A stretch of 64,000 bases of DNA, taken from assembly GCA_016714895.1 (NCBI GenBank), contig JADKBV010000001.1, positions 744,001 through 808,000 on the forward strand. The letters are read 5' to 3'. This DNA is from Saprospiraceae bacterium (GTDB lineage: Bacteria > Bacteroidota > Bacteroidia > Chitinophagales > Saprospiraceae). The notes under the pieces were generated by a model. The model did not search any database and was not told the origin of the DNA. It saw only the letters and a program-made list of their open reading frames with translations. Below, piece by piece: positions 1 to 9,145 of this stretch. How positions within the stretch are numbered: position 1 is the first letter of the stretch; each line of letters opens with the position of its first letter. The position numbers and the translations under genes are program-made.

Positions 1-337
1 TGTGTTTACCGTTTTTAGTACGATCAATTTTTTCGGCACCGTTTAGTTTACCTTTAAAGGTTGCTTTAGGAAATTTGGTACTTTCCATATAGTTTTCGTT
101 AAAATGTTCCTGCATCAGCGCTTTTTCAAACTGAAAACCTTTGACCAAAACGGCAAATTCCACATTTCCGGAAGCCATATCCGCGACACAAGTTCCTGAC
201 TTGTTGACAGCTTCAATATTTTCCATCGGTGTTTTACTTTCGAAAGTGATTACGGCTGTTTTGGTAAAATATTTTTGAGAAAAAGCGATATTGAGAACAC
301 AAAAGAATCCCAATAAAACGGGAAATACACGTTTCAT
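1..337 (-). CDS. YceI-like secreted protein, 3' end outside window
   Basis: The reading frame starts at the ATG complementary to 335-337 and runs off the left edge, so only about 112 N-terminal residues are visible. It opens with a hydrophobic signal peptide (MKRVFPVLLGFFCVLNIAFS). The mature part has the YceI-family pattern: a TxxxITFESKTPMENIEA start, a central strand with FAVLVKGFQFEKALMQEHF, and ESTKFPKATFKGKL, the equivalent of the family's 'F..k.FP.atF.g' strand. YceI proteins are periplasmic lipocalin-like beta barrels that bind isoprenoid-like lipids. The ligand here is unknown. It lies 26 bp downstream of the OB-fold gene on the same strand and may be co-transcribed with it. Confidence 0.75.
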   Translation of the reverse strand, partial: MKRVFPVLLGFFCVLNIAFSQKYFTKTAVITFESKTPMENIEAVNKSGTCVADMASGNVEFAVLVKGFQFEKALMQEHFNENYMESTKFPKATFKGKLNGAEKIDRTKNGKH

Positions 338-363
338 AATACTATATTTTAATAGATGATAAA

Positions 364-756
364 TTATTGAATAATGATACACCTTGACAAGACGACGTCG
401 AGGAGTTTTCCGGTACAGATACCTTTAATTTTAACAATATCTTTAACTTTTACAGAAGAAATATCTTCAGGATGTTCGAATTCACACTGAACTCCGACCA
501 TATCATTGCCGCTTTCCAAAATGATTCCGGAGTCGGTAATTTCTTTGACTTCTCCTTTGATTTCTATGGTTTTGTCCAGATATTTGAGTTCCGCAGCAGC
601 TTCGTCAGCTTCAAATTCTGCCACGAGTTGAGCGGATTCAAGAACAACATCAGATTTTTGGTCTTCCATGGCAGATTTAGGTTTTGTGTACATGTAATAT
701 CCTACAGCAGCACCTATGACACCTATCAAACCGATCAATAATAACCACTTTTTCAT
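364..756 (-). CDS. membrane-anchored OB-fold protein (tRNA_anti-like)
   Basis: This 130-residue protein has one N-terminal membrane segment (about residues 4-20, followed by YYMYTKPKS). A soluble domain then reads IEIKGEVKEITDSGIILES..VQCEF and VKVKDIVKIKGICTGKLLDVVLSRCIIIQ. That is the five-stranded OB-fold pattern of the putative lipoproteins grouped as tRNA_anti-like in Bacteroidota, whose C-terminal strand is typically 'V.l..C.ii'. There is no lipobox Cys, so it is probably a membrane-anchored periplasmic protein. It has no catalytic residues and its function is unknown. The YceI-like gene follows 26 bp downstream. Confidence 0.7.
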   Translation of the reverse strand: MKKWLLLIGLIGVIGAAVGYYMYTKPKSAMEDQKSDVVLESAQLVAEFEADEAAAELKYLDKTIEIKGEVKEITDSGIILESGNDMVGVQCEFEHPEDISSVKVKDIVKIKGICTGKLLDVVLSRCIIIQ

Positions 757-880
757 TTGAATTTTTTATTTTAATGGAAATATAGTAAAATTGATTTTCC
801 TGAGAAAACCTGATATCACACAATTTAAAGGTACCTTACATGTACCTTACACATACAAATCAAACTACATATATTGTTTG

Positions 881-1249
881 TCAGTTATTAGGAGCGCCGT
901 CATTAATCCATTTTTCTATTTTTTGGATATCACAAGCCGAAAGTTTTGCTCCCCCCTGCGGCATTGCAGAATATCCTGCATCGTGACGAACAGAACCTAA
1001 AAATTTTCCATTGTCAACATAAACTTTTACCTGATTATAGGATTCAAGGCTTATTGCCCCTAAGAAATCAACATCATTGTGACAAACATCACAATAATTT
1101 ACAATAATCGGTGCGATGTCTTTTGTATAAGCTACTGAGTCCGCATCACAATTTGTTTTGTACAATTCCTCTTCCACATCATAATAACAAGAAAAAAAAT
1201 TGCCTGAAACAAACAAAACCAAAAGGGTGTAAAAAATTTGTTTTGACAT
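881..1249 (-). CDS. c-type cytochrome-like lipoprotein
   Basis: I start this at the ATG complementary to 1247-1249 because it puts a lipoprotein signal (LLVLFVSGNFFSC) at the N-terminus. A longer in-frame start at 1324 would bury that signal. The mature part has one heme c motif, CDVCH, just after DIAPIIVNY, and a likely distal Met ligand in YSAMPQGG. The helix that follows (CDIQKIEKWINDGAPNN) is the usual end of the small monoheme domains found in Bacteroidota. It is probably an outer-membrane-anchored electron carrier, exported and heme-loaded in the periplasm. No redox partner gene is adjacent. Confidence 0.75.
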   Translation of the reverse strand: MSKQIFYTLLVLFVSGNFFSCYYDVEEELYKTNCDADSVAYTKDIAPIIVNYCDVCHNDVDFLGAISLESYNQVKVYVDNGKFLGSVRHDAGYSAMPQGGAKLSACDIQKIEKWINDGAPNN

Positions 1250-1424
1250 AAAATATAAAGTGTTCTGATAAAAAGTATAACGCAAATGTACGATTGTTGT
1301 TTTATAATTACCGTATTTGGACACTCAATCTGAAATTTTCCAAACCGAAACGGGTAAAACATCCCGGGACAACGGCGTTCTGTGGTCTTAACGACCAAAT
1401 TAATGGTTAAAATGATGCCCGGGA

Positions 1425-1455
1425 TTGTATCTGTTGGATGTAAAATGTATCTTTG
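1425..1455 (+). promoter_or_regulatory. Bacteroidota-type promoter for fabI
   Basis: TTG at 1425-1427 and TATCTTTG at 1448-1455 are 20 bp apart, matching the Bacteroidota sigma-ABfr consensus (TTG, 19-21 bp, TAnnTTTG). The fabI ATG at 1479 follows 23 bp after the -7 box. Confidence 0.6.
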
Positions 1456-1478
1456 CCGCGTTTATCAAATCAGAAATC

Positions 1479-2282
1479 ATGTCAAACGGATTATTACAAG
1501 GAAAAAAAGGCATTATTTTCGGTGCATTGGATGATAAGTCAATTGCCTGGAAAGTAGCAGAAAAATGTCATGAACAGGGAGCCAAAATTATTTTGACAAA
1601 TGCGCCGGTTGCGTTACGATTCGGAGGAATATACGAATTAGCTGAAAAACTGAACACAAAAGTTGTCGGAGCGGATGCCACCAAAGTGGAAGACTTGGAA
1701 AACCTTTTAAAAGAATCCATGGAGTTTTTAGGCGGCAAAGTAGATTTTATCCTTCATTCAATCGGAATGTCGCTCAACGTACGCAAAAAAAGAGAATATA
1801 CCGACCTGAATTACGAATGGATGCAGACAACTTTTGATATTTCTGCAATTTCCTTTCACAAGCTTATGCAGACAGCCATGAAATTGGATGCGGTCAATGA
1901 CTGGGGAAGTATCGTGGCATTATCCTACATGGCTGCCCAAAGAACATTTCCGGATTACAACGAAATGGCTGAAGCTAAGTCTTTACTTGAAAGTTTTGCC
2001 CGCAGTTTTGGATACCATTACGGTAAAAAGGCAAAAGTCCGTGTAAATACTATATCCCAATCCCCGACCGTAACCACAGCAGGCAGTGGTGTCAAAGGTT
2101 TCGGAGACTTTTTTGATTATGCTGATAAGATGTCACCTTTGGGCAATGCAAGTGCTGAAGCATGCGCAGATTATTGTGTAACTATGTTTTCAGACCTCAC
2201 CAGAATGGTCACGATGCAAAATCTTTTCCATGACGGAGGGTTCAGCAGTATGGGTATGGCACCGGAAATATTGGACAAATAA
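1479..2282 (+). CDS. fabI: enoyl-[acyl-carrier-protein] reductase (NADH)
   Basis: FabI catalyses the last reduction of each fatty-acid elongation cycle. The protein is 267 residues from the ATG at 1479. An upstream in-frame extension to 1425 overlaps the promoter and has no similarity to the family. The cofactor end reads GKKGIIFGALDDKSIAW, the variant glycine-rich loop of FabI. The catalytic Tyr-x6-Lys pair is in PDYNEMAEAK, near residues 159 and 166. The LSYMAAQRTFP and TAGSGVKGFGDFFDY segments are also typical of FabI rather than FabG. It is a single gene with its own promoter. Confidence 0.95.
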   Translation: MSNGLLQGKKGIIFGALDDKSIAWKVAEKCHEQGAKIILTNAPVALRFGGIYELAEKLNTKVVGADATKVEDLENLLKESMEFLGGKVDFILHSIGMSLNVRKKREYTDLNYEWMQTTFDISAISFHKLMQTAMKLDAVNDWGSIVALSYMAAQRTFPDYNEMAEAKSLLESFARSFGYHYGKKAKVRVNTISQSPTVTTAGSGVKGFGDFFDYADKMSPLGNASAEACADYCVTMFSDLTRMVTMQNLFHDGGFSSMGMAPEILDK

Positions 2283-2332
2283 ACAACAGTTAAGGAATTC
2301 TTACGTTATTGACATATATAATATATAATGTT

Positions 2333-2773
2333 ATGAGAATTTCCTTTCCTTTATTTGCTACATTTTTAAGCTTCATGTTTTTAACCGCATGTGAGCCAAA
2401 AGAGTGTTGTGTTAATTTTCCTGATGAAGAATGTCCGGAAAATATAGCTTGTACTGAAGTATTTGTCACCGTATCTGTTCCCTTTGCTTTTAAAAATATA
2501 CAAAAAGAACAAATCGGTTATTCAACAACAAAACTGTTCATAACAGGCGAAACGATTCTCAAACACACCTATTCAAACGATCAGATCGACGACGAATCCT
2601 TTGCTTTTTTGGTAAACGACAACCACCTTGATCAAATCAGAAAGATGGGTACCGACATTCAGTATACTTTGTTTGATACCTCAGGAAAACAAATCCTTGT
2701 GGAAACATTTACAGTGGCTCACGATTGTTGTCATGTATTTAAAAAATCAGGAAAAGACATTCTTTCGATTTAA
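2333..2773 (+). CDS. small Cys-rich lipoprotein, paralogue of next gene
   Basis: I chose the ATG at 2333 over the TTG at 2309, because it gives a clean lipoprotein signal (SFMFLTAC) and a 146-residue product. The mature part begins with a Cys cluster (CEPKECCVNFPDEECPENIAC). It ends with ILVETFTVAHDCCHV, nearly the same as ILVEKFVVTKDSCHV in the next gene, so the two are tandem paralogues. No known domain was recognised. It is probably an outer-membrane lipoprotein of unknown role. Confidence 0.65.
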   Translation: MRISFPLFATFLSFMFLTACEPKECCVNFPDEECPENIACTEVFVTVSVPFAFKNIQKEQIGYSTTKLFITGETILKHTYSNDQIDDESFAFLVNDNHLDQIRKMGTDIQYTLFDTSGKQILVETFTVAHDCCHVFKKSGKDILSI

Positions 2774-2788
2774 AAATCCATAGTTTTT

Positions 2789-3178
2789 ATGTTACAAAAA
2801 ATATTTTTGGTTGTTCTTGTTGGTTTATTCCTTTTTTCCTGTGAAGAAGAAGTTTTAACACCTGATCCATGCGGAGAAAAAAATATTATTCGATTACTGG
2901 TCCGGGACACCTTGAATTTGCCTTACAAATTTAAAGACACCCAGACCCACCTGAATGATACTACCCTGATTCTTTCTTATGAAGACCTCAACAATCCCAG
3001 TGCTTTAGTGGTTGTAACAGACGATCAGATAGACAAACTCTCAGATTCATTAAATCATTTGACAGTGAGGGCGTACAATTTTAAAGATTCTTTGATTCTT
3101 GTAGAAAAATTTGTGGTGACAAAAGACAGTTGTCACGTCATATATGTAAGCGGACCAACAAAGGTTTATATCCGGTAA
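2789..3178 (+). CDS. small lipoprotein, tandem paralogue
   Basis: The 129-residue product has a lipoprotein signal (LVVLVGLFLFSC). A beta-rich domain follows that ends ILVEKFVVTKDSCHVIYVSG, the same ending as the preceding gene. It starts 15 bp after that gene stops, so the two are probably co-transcribed and arose by tandem duplication. The N-terminal Cys cluster of the paralogue is reduced here to a single Cys (PDPCGEKN). Function unknown. Confidence 0.65.
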   Translation: MLQKIFLVVLVGLFLFSCEEEVLTPDPCGEKNIIRLLVRDTLNLPYKFKDTQTHLNDTTLILSYEDLNNPSALVVVTDDQIDKLSDSLNHLTVRAYNFKDSLILVEKFVVTKDSCHVIYVSGPTKVYIR

Positions 3179-3314
3179 TGATTTTTACCCTGTGTAAGAT
3201 CTCAAAACTTTATTGAATGATATGTAACTCAAAATTTCCAAAAGCATCAAATTTTACATTCTGTTCGTTCTCCTTTATAAGAACATATACCTATATTTTT
3301 TAATCCCCTGTTTT

Positions 3315-4061
3315 ATGAAGCCTCTTTTACTATTTTTGTTATTATTGTCATGTAATACATTCATTTCCGGTCAGGATACCACTGAAAAGGTGAATGATGG
3401 CGACATACTGTATTCCGGAATCTCTTATGGCTTAAACTTTCCCGGCGGAGATTTGGCAGACAGATATGGGAGAAATTTACAGTTTTCCCTTTTTTCTCAA
3501 CATATTACAAAATCTGATTTCTTTTATGGAGTGGATTTTACATTTTTATTTGGAGATAATGTCAAAGAAGATGTGTTGGCAAATTTCAGAACCAAAGAAG
3601 GTTACTTTTTAGGTAGTGGCGGCTTGGGAACGGAAGTTTTTTTAAGACAAAGAGGATTGACCCTTACGGGAAATTTCGGGAAAATATTTTTATTGTCAAA
3701 AAACTCGAGAAGTGGCATCAAAACGGGAATAGGTGGCGGAATCATGCAACATAATCTGAGATTTCTCGATGATAATAATGCTGTAGCGCAAATAGGTGGT
3801 GACCTGAGAAAAGGATATGACCGGTTGACAAGAGGTTTTACATTACGACAAACGATTGGTTATCAGCTGTTAAGTAAAAACCGAAGGATGAATTTTGCTT
3901 TGGATTTTGTTTTTTTACAAGGTTTTACCAAAGAAGTCAGAAAAATAAACTTTGATACGGGACTGCCTACCAATCAAAACCGACTTGATCTTGGTTACGC
4001 TATACAACTTTCCTGGATATTGCCATTCTACCTGAATTCGAAAGAGACGATTTATTATTAA
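3315..4061 (+). CDS. outer-membrane beta-barrel protein
   Basis: This 248-residue protein has a signal peptide (LLLFLLLLSCNTFISGQ). Alternating hydrophobic, Gly- and aromatic-rich strands follow (ILYSGISYGLNFPGGDLADRY, GLTLTGNFGKIFLL, SGIKTGIGGGIMQHNLRF, LDLGYAIQLSWILPFY). This looks like a small porin-type barrel of 8-10 strands. The C-terminus does not end in the classical Phe, but the last strands are clearly amphipathic. Its stop codon overlaps the waaA start by 1 base, so it is probably translationally coupled to the LPS gene. Its specific function is unknown. Confidence 0.65.
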   Translation: MKPLLLFLLLLSCNTFISGQDTTEKVNDGDILYSGISYGLNFPGGDLADRYGRNLQFSLFSQHITKSDFFYGVDFTFLFGDNVKEDVLANFRTKEGYFLGSGGLGTEVFLRQRGLTLTGNFGKIFLLSKNSRSGIKTGIGGGIMQHNLRFLDDNNAVAQIGGDLRKGYDRLTRGFTLRQTIGYQLLSKNRRMNFALDFVFLQGFTKEVRKINFDTGLPTNQNRLDLGYAIQLSWILPFYLNSKETIYY

Positions 4062-5299
4062 TGGCCCGTCATATTTTATTTTTTTTTTATACTCCGGCTA
4101 TTTACCTTTTTGGAGGAATACTTTATCTTGTTTCATTTTGGAATAAAAAAATCCGCTTAATGGTCAAAGGTCAGCAAAAAACCATTTGTTGGCTGAAAAG
4201 TTTTAAACCCGAAGATAAAACTACAAAAGTAGTCTGGATGCACTGTGCTTCTTTGGGTGAGTTTGAACAAGGCCGCATGGTTCTTGAACACCTCAAAAAA
4301 CAACAACCGGAATGGAAAATATATCTCAGTTTTTTTTCTCCCTCGGGATATGAAATGAGGAAAAACTGGAAAACAGCGGACAAGGTTTTTTATCTGCCGA
4401 CAGATACTCCTGCCCATGCCACTTTACTCATTGACACTTTACAACCAGATCTTTTTATTTTAGTAAAATATGATTTTTGGTGGAATATCATCCGGTATCT
4501 GGAACAAAAAAAGATTCCCGTCATTTTGACGGCGGCGCATTTTACAGAAAATAAATACTATCTTCGGCAACCCTTTTTATCTATGATAAAAAAATGGAAA
4601 TATATTTTTGCCATCCAAAAAGAAAGTGTTGATATTGCTTTACATAAAGGAATTCAAAAGATTGAGGCCGTTGGTGATCCAAGAATTGACAGGGTATTAT
4701 CCATAAAATCCCATGGAACAGAATTACCTGAAAGATTGGTACAAATAATCAGATCCAAACCCAAAGTTATCATTTACGGAAGTGTATGGATGGAGGATAT
4801 AAAAATAATCAAAAACGTCATTCGGGATCATCCGGAATATTTTCATATTGTGGTACCTCATGACATCATGCCTGATAATATCCGACAAATCAAAAATGAA
4901 ATCCCGGTCGAATCATCTGTTTTTTCAAAAAACGAAGAAAGCAGTCAATGTCAGATATTTGATCAGATTGGTTATCTTTCCGGCCTGTACAAATATGCAA
5001 ACCTTGTATATATAGGCGGAGGTTTCGGCAAAGGAATACACAATACTTTAGAGCCCGCAGTGTATGGTATTCCTGTTATGATGGGGCCTAAACACCAAAA
5101 ATTTGTTGAGGCAACTGAAAACATTCAGGCCGGCAATGCCTTTTGTGTCTATGAGGCAGATGACATAAATAACATTATACATGCTTTTGAAGAAGCAGCC
5201 GGATTCCGTCAAAAAGTCAAAGAGGGCCTTGAGGCATATTTTGATAAACACAAAGGGGCATCAGAAAAAATTGTCAGATACATCCAAACTCAATTATAG
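4061..5299 (+). CDS. waaA: 3-deoxy-D-manno-octulosonic-acid (Kdo) transferase
   Basis: WaaA (KdtA) adds Kdo from CMP-Kdo to lipid IVA at the inner face of the cytoplasmic membrane. The 412 residues match the family length. There is an N-terminal membrane segment (residues 3-25), then WMHCASLGEFEQGR with the conserved catalytic Glu of the SxGE motif. In the C-terminal GT-B domain come YGSVWMED, VPHD and the donor-binding GGGFGKGIHNTLEPA..GIPVMMGP. The start overlaps the stop of the preceding barrel gene, and rfaE1 follows 21 bp downstream. Confidence 0.93.
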   Translation: MARHILFFFYTPAIYLFGGILYLVSFWNKKIRLMVKGQQKTICWLKSFKPEDKTTKVVWMHCASLGEFEQGRMVLEHLKKQQPEWKIYLSFFSPSGYEMRKNWKTADKVFYLPTDTPAHATLLIDTLQPDLFILVKYDFWWNIIRYLEQKKIPVILTAAHFTENKYYLRQPFLSMIKKWKYIFAIQKESVDIALHKGIQKIEAVGDPRIDRVLSIKSHGTELPERLVQIIRSKPKVIIYGSVWMEDIKIIKNVIRDHPEYFHIVVPHDIMPDNIRQIKNEIPVESSVFSKNEESSQCQIFDQIGYLSGLYKYANLVYIGGGFGKGIHNTLEPAVYGIPVMMGPKHQKFVEATENIQAGNAFCVYEADDINNIIHAFEEAAGFRQKVKEGLEAYFDKHKGASEKIVRYIQTQL

Positions 5300-5320
5300 T
5301 ATTTCCACTACCTTTGCCGT

Positions 5321-6307
5321 ATGAAAGTAAGTAAAGACCTCCACGATTTCAGTAATACCCGGGTTTTGGTTGTCGGAGACGTCATGATTGATCAATATTG
5401 GTTTGGAGATGTCAAACGCATATCACCTGAAGCACCGGTGCCGGTGGTCGATTTAAAAAATATTGAAAACAGATTGGGTGGTGCTGCCAATGTTGCGCTC
5501 AACATCCATTCAATGGGAGCCGAAGTGACTGTTTTGGGTGTGGTTGGAAGTGATCCTTACGGTGAAGAAGTAGTTTCTTTGTTCAAAAAGCACGAAATCG
5601 ATGCATCCCTCATCTGGCATTCAGATGAAAGACGTACGACCGTCAAAAGCAGAATCATGGCACAAGGTCAGAATTTGTTACGTATTGATCAGGAAGACAA
5701 AAACGAATTGAACAAAAAAGAGCACCATACTTTCGAAAATCTTTTTTTGAAATATTGTTCAGAACAATTGCCTGATATCATAATTTTACAGGATTACAAC
5801 AAAGGGTTACTTACTAAAAGGAATATTGAGTTTTGTATTTCTTATGCCAATAAACATGGTATTCCGACGATGGTCGACCCCAAAAAAGATAATTTTTTTG
5901 CGTTTAAAAATTGTACGGTTTTCAAACCGAATAAAAAAGAAGTTTGGGAGGCGTTACATGCCAAAAACGATACAAAGCTTGAGGATATCCACAGATTATT
6001 GACTGAAAAACTTCATAACGGATACAATTTTATCACATTAGGGTCCGGTGGGATTTTTGTAGGATCTTCTGAAACACAAAACATCTACCCTACCCGACAA
6101 ATTGCCATCGTCGATGTTTGCGGTGCAGGTGACACGGTACTTTCCATTATTTCTTTGTATTGGACAAAAAAACTGCACCCATCTTTAATCGCACAGTTTG
6201 CCAACATCGCCGGTGGTCAGGTTTGTGGTGTGGCCGGAGTAGCTCCTGTTGATAAAAAAATATTCGTTCAGGAGGCTGACCTTTTAATACTAAATCAACA
6301 TTCATGA
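5321..6307 (+). CDS. rfaE1: D-glycero-beta-D-manno-heptose-7-phosphate kinase
   Basis: This PfkB-fold kinase makes heptose 1,7-bisphosphate for LPS inner-core synthesis. The 328 residues cover only the kinase half of the HldE fusion. The nucleotidyltransferase domain is absent and not encoded next door. GDVMIDQYWFGDVKRISPEA is the signature of the heptose kinase clade, and LGGAANVALN lies in the sugar site. VDVCGAGDT is PfkB signature 2 with the catalytic Asp. A TACCTTTG box lies at 5309-5316, only 4 bp before the ATG, so any transcript from it would have almost no leader. Confidence 0.9.
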   Translation: MKVSKDLHDFSNTRVLVVGDVMIDQYWFGDVKRISPEAPVPVVDLKNIENRLGGAANVALNIHSMGAEVTVLGVVGSDPYGEEVVSLFKKHEIDASLIWHSDERRTTVKSRIMAQGQNLLRIDQEDKNELNKKEHHTFENLFLKYCSEQLPDIIILQDYNKGLLTKRNIEFCISYANKHGIPTMVDPKKDNFFAFKNCTVFKPNKKEVWEALHAKNDTKLEDIHRLLTEKLHNGYNFITLGSGGIFVGSSETQNIYPTRQIAIVDVCGAGDTVLSIISLYWTKKLHPSLIAQFANIAGGQVCGVAGVAPVDKKIFVQEADLLILNQHS

Positions 6308-6530
6308 TTTTAGTACAAAAAATTAATATAAAAACATATATATATTATACATTTATAATATATGAAATGATTTACATTGAATTTGACAAATTCTTTTTTT
6401 CAGGGAATTCAATTTTTTGTAAAAAAAAACTCAAAATTGTATCCGTCAGGACATTCTTTTCAAAAATAATTCAGTAATTTTACACTTTAATGTGATTTAT
6501 TTAACAATTAACCAAATTCAAAAATTTGTT

Positions 6531-8921
6531 ATGAGAAACGTTTTTACAAAATTTTTTATGGTTTCATTGATGACTGTTATGACAATTTCTTTGTCATTCG
6601 GTCAGGAGTTGAACACCATGACGGTAAATTCACCTGCGGCGTTAGCAGGAGATTATCAGGTTGCCCGGGCGCTTTTCGGCAGTCAGTCAAATAACTCAAT
6701 TACAGCAGATGCTGTTTTTGGAACACCAACTTATGGATGTAGTCCTTTGACAACCAATGGCTCCGGCAAAATATTGTTCATAAACAGAGGTACCTGCAGT
6801 TTTGATGTAAAATGTCTAAATGCGCAAAACTCCGGTGCAGTAGCCGTTGTTATTTGTGCCATTTTACAGGATGAGACACTCCAAGCTATGCCAGCAGGTA
6901 GTGTTGGGGCACAAGTTACCATTCCATGCTTTTATGCAAGCAAAGAAACGTGTGACAAACTCCGGGTAGATCTTACAGGAAGTGGTGTCAACATGACAAT
7001 TAAAAACAAACCTTGTCCTTCTATTCCAACTTATCCATCAAATGTTGTATGGGGTAATGTACCGGGACAAGGAGATTTCAGCAATGGTTTTGATAACTGG
7101 ACGACAGATAATGGTTGGGTTTACAATCCAGAAGGAGTCGTGCGTAACGGTGCTTTTACAGGAGGGCCTAAAATCGTTGGATCGCCAACATGGTGTAACG
7201 GAGTAGCTGAATTCAACCATAACTTTCTTGATGACGGAGGACTTTGTCCTGCACCATGTACAGGTTTTTTACTTTCACCGGTAATTAATTTGACAAATCC
7301 ATTAACGGAGGGTTTGGCTGTTGAATTTTCTGTATCATTCAGACAATTTGGTAGCCAGTTTTATATTATGGCGAGCAAAGACAATGGTGCTACTTTTTCC
7401 GACACTGTCAGCATTATCCCTGAATACGGGTTTAACGGTAATCACGAGTCAAGAAGAACGAGAGCATATTTTAAAGATTTTGAAGGAGCATCAAGTGTAA
7501 GATTTAAGTTTGAGTTTCTCATGAACTATTATTACATTACCGTTGATGATGTGATTGTTCTAGACGTTAATGAGGATGATGTCCAGGTAAATAGAAATTG
7601 GTATGCCGTTGCTCCGTATTATAAAATGCCGAAATCTCAGGTTTCAGAAATGGCATTTTTAGCTGATGTAAGTAATCAGGGAAATAAAGATGCCAGAGAT
7701 GTTCAATTGACCGTAAATGTAACCGGGCCACAAACCAACAATAGTTTTGACTTGGTTTATGGTGATTTACCTGCCCGATCTACGTGGGAAAACCAACCTT
7801 TCCCAACGCCATATAAATCACCTGCAAATGTAGGAAAATATGAAGCTGATTACGTGATCTCAAGTGCTGAAGACCCTGAAGGCCAAAACAATATAGCAGG
7901 GTTTCAATGGAGAGTCACTGAAAATACTTTTGGAAGCTTGGATGATGAAGAAGAATACGAAAGCCTGTATTTAGGTGCCTGGAGTTCAGGGTGGGCAGGT
8001 GAAATTCCAACATCAAGAATTTATTCAATAGGTAATATTTTTTATGTGCCTAAAGGAGAAGGATACGTTGCTACAAAAGCAAGATATGGTTTAGCAAATC
8101 CATTGTCTGAAGTTGAAGATCAATTCATTAGGATTGATCTTTTTGAGTGGTTTGATGCAGACAATAGTTTTACATCTTCCGGTGGTGAAAGAAAAAGAGT
8201 AGGTACCAATTTCCAATTTATTTCATCTGAAATACCAAATTTAAGAAAAATTGAAACTGATATTTGGGCATCGGACGAAAATGGAGAAGCCATTGAAGGA
8301 CAAAGACCCAAACTAAAAGATGACACACACTACATCATCGCAGCGAGCGTAATTCCAAGTTTACCTGAAACAGATCCTATTATGAGATTACTAGGAAACA
8401 CAAACCCACATCTTGATAGGTTTGGAAGAGGAATTGGAGCTATAAACGCTACCAACTTTGCTTTGGATACAATGATCAAACTTGGGAAACTTCCTCAAAG
8501 AATTGCAGGGTCTGTACAAGCTTGGGAAAATGTCATTAACACAACAATTGAAGACATAGATGCAAGAAATTTCAGACCTATCCAAAATGGAGGAAATAAT
8601 TATTTAAAAGCATTTTTGGAAATGGATATTGCATTGGCATCTAATACTAATGAAACTGCACTTCCTACAGTTGCTGTTAAAACTTTCCCTAACCCTGCAG
8701 CAAGAGATTTGTTTGTAGATTTGGCTCTTGAGAAAGTTTCACAGAATGTTGAGGTTTCTATGTTTGATATCGAAGGAAGATTGGTTTCTACCAGAACTTT
8801 CAACAACATCAAAGAAGACAGATTGAGATTGGATATTTCAACGCTGGCTAACGGTGTGTACAATGTCAGAATCGTAACTTCTGAAGGTACAGCTTCCAGA
8901 AAAGTAGTGGTTCAAAACTAA
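6531..8921 (+). CDS. PA-domain protein with T9SS C-terminal sorting domain
   Basis: I start this at the ATG at 6531, which gives a signal peptide (MVSLMTVMTISLSFGQ) and 796 residues. The upstream in-frame extension is not hydrophobic. Residues about 60-150 form a protease-associated (PA) domain (GKILFINRGTCSFDVKCLNAQNSGAVAVVIC). A jelly-roll/MAM-like section follows (DFSNGFDNWTTDNGW, DDGGLCPAPCTGFLLSPVI). The last about 75 residues are a T9SS type A sorting domain (FPNPAARDLFVDL, LDISTLANGVYNVRIVTSEG). No protease catalytic motif is visible, so it is probably a secreted or surface-attached protein with a binding or structural role. A truncated copy lies just downstream. Confidence 0.8.
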   Translation: MRNVFTKFFMVSLMTVMTISLSFGQELNTMTVNSPAALAGDYQVARALFGSQSNNSITADAVFGTPTYGCSPLTTNGSGKILFINRGTCSFDVKCLNAQNSGAVAVVICAILQDETLQAMPAGSVGAQVTIPCFYASKETCDKLRVDLTGSGVNMTIKNKPCPSIPTYPSNVVWGNVPGQGDFSNGFDNWTTDNGWVYNPEGVVRNGAFTGGPKIVGSPTWCNGVAEFNHNFLDDGGLCPAPCTGFLLSPVINLTNPLTEGLAVEFSVSFRQFGSQFYIMASKDNGATFSDTVSIIPEYGFNGNHESRRTRAYFKDFEGASSVRFKFEFLMNYYYITVDDVIVLDVNEDDVQVNRNWYAVAPYYKMPKSQVSEMAFLADVSNQGNKDARDVQLTVNVTGPQTNNSFDLVYGDLPARSTWENQPFPTPYKSPANVGKYEADYVISSAEDPEGQNNIAGFQWRVTENTFGSLDDEEEYESLYLGAWSSGWAGEIPTSRIYSIGNIFYVPKGEGYVATKARYGLANPLSEVEDQFIRIDLFEWFDADNSFTSSGGERKRVGTNFQFISSEIPNLRKIETDIWASDENGEAIEGQRPKLKDDTHYIIAASVIPSLPETDPIMRLLGNTNPHLDRFGRGIGAINATNFALDTMIKLGKLPQRIAGSVQAWENVINTTIEDIDARNFRPIQNGGNNYLKAFLEMDIALASNTNETALPTVAVKTFPNPAARDLFVDLALEKVSQNVEVSMFDIEGRLVSTRTFNNIKEDRLRLDISTLANGVYNVRIVTSEGTASRKVVVQN

Positions 8922-8959
8922 TCACAGAGTATTTTTCCCTTTCGGGAATACATAAAACG

Positions 8960-8996
8960 ATCCCTCCGGTATTTTTTGCCGGGGGGATTTTTTTTT
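8960..8996 (+). terminator. Rho-independent terminator after the PA-domain gene
   Basis: ATCCCTCCGG (8960-8969) pairs with CCGGGGGGAT (8979-8988) around a 9-nt loop, with a run of T to 8996. It lies 39 bp after the stop codon. Confidence 0.85.
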
Positions 8997-9145
8997 ACCA
9001 ACAACACAAAAGGCATAAATTATTTAAAATAATCCCCACATTTACCAATAAAAATATCCATTTGTGTCCATGACGACAATCTTTATTTATGAGTAACGGA
9101 AGGATATCCAAATAAAAAACTAATTTTGTGATATACTTGCAGGAC

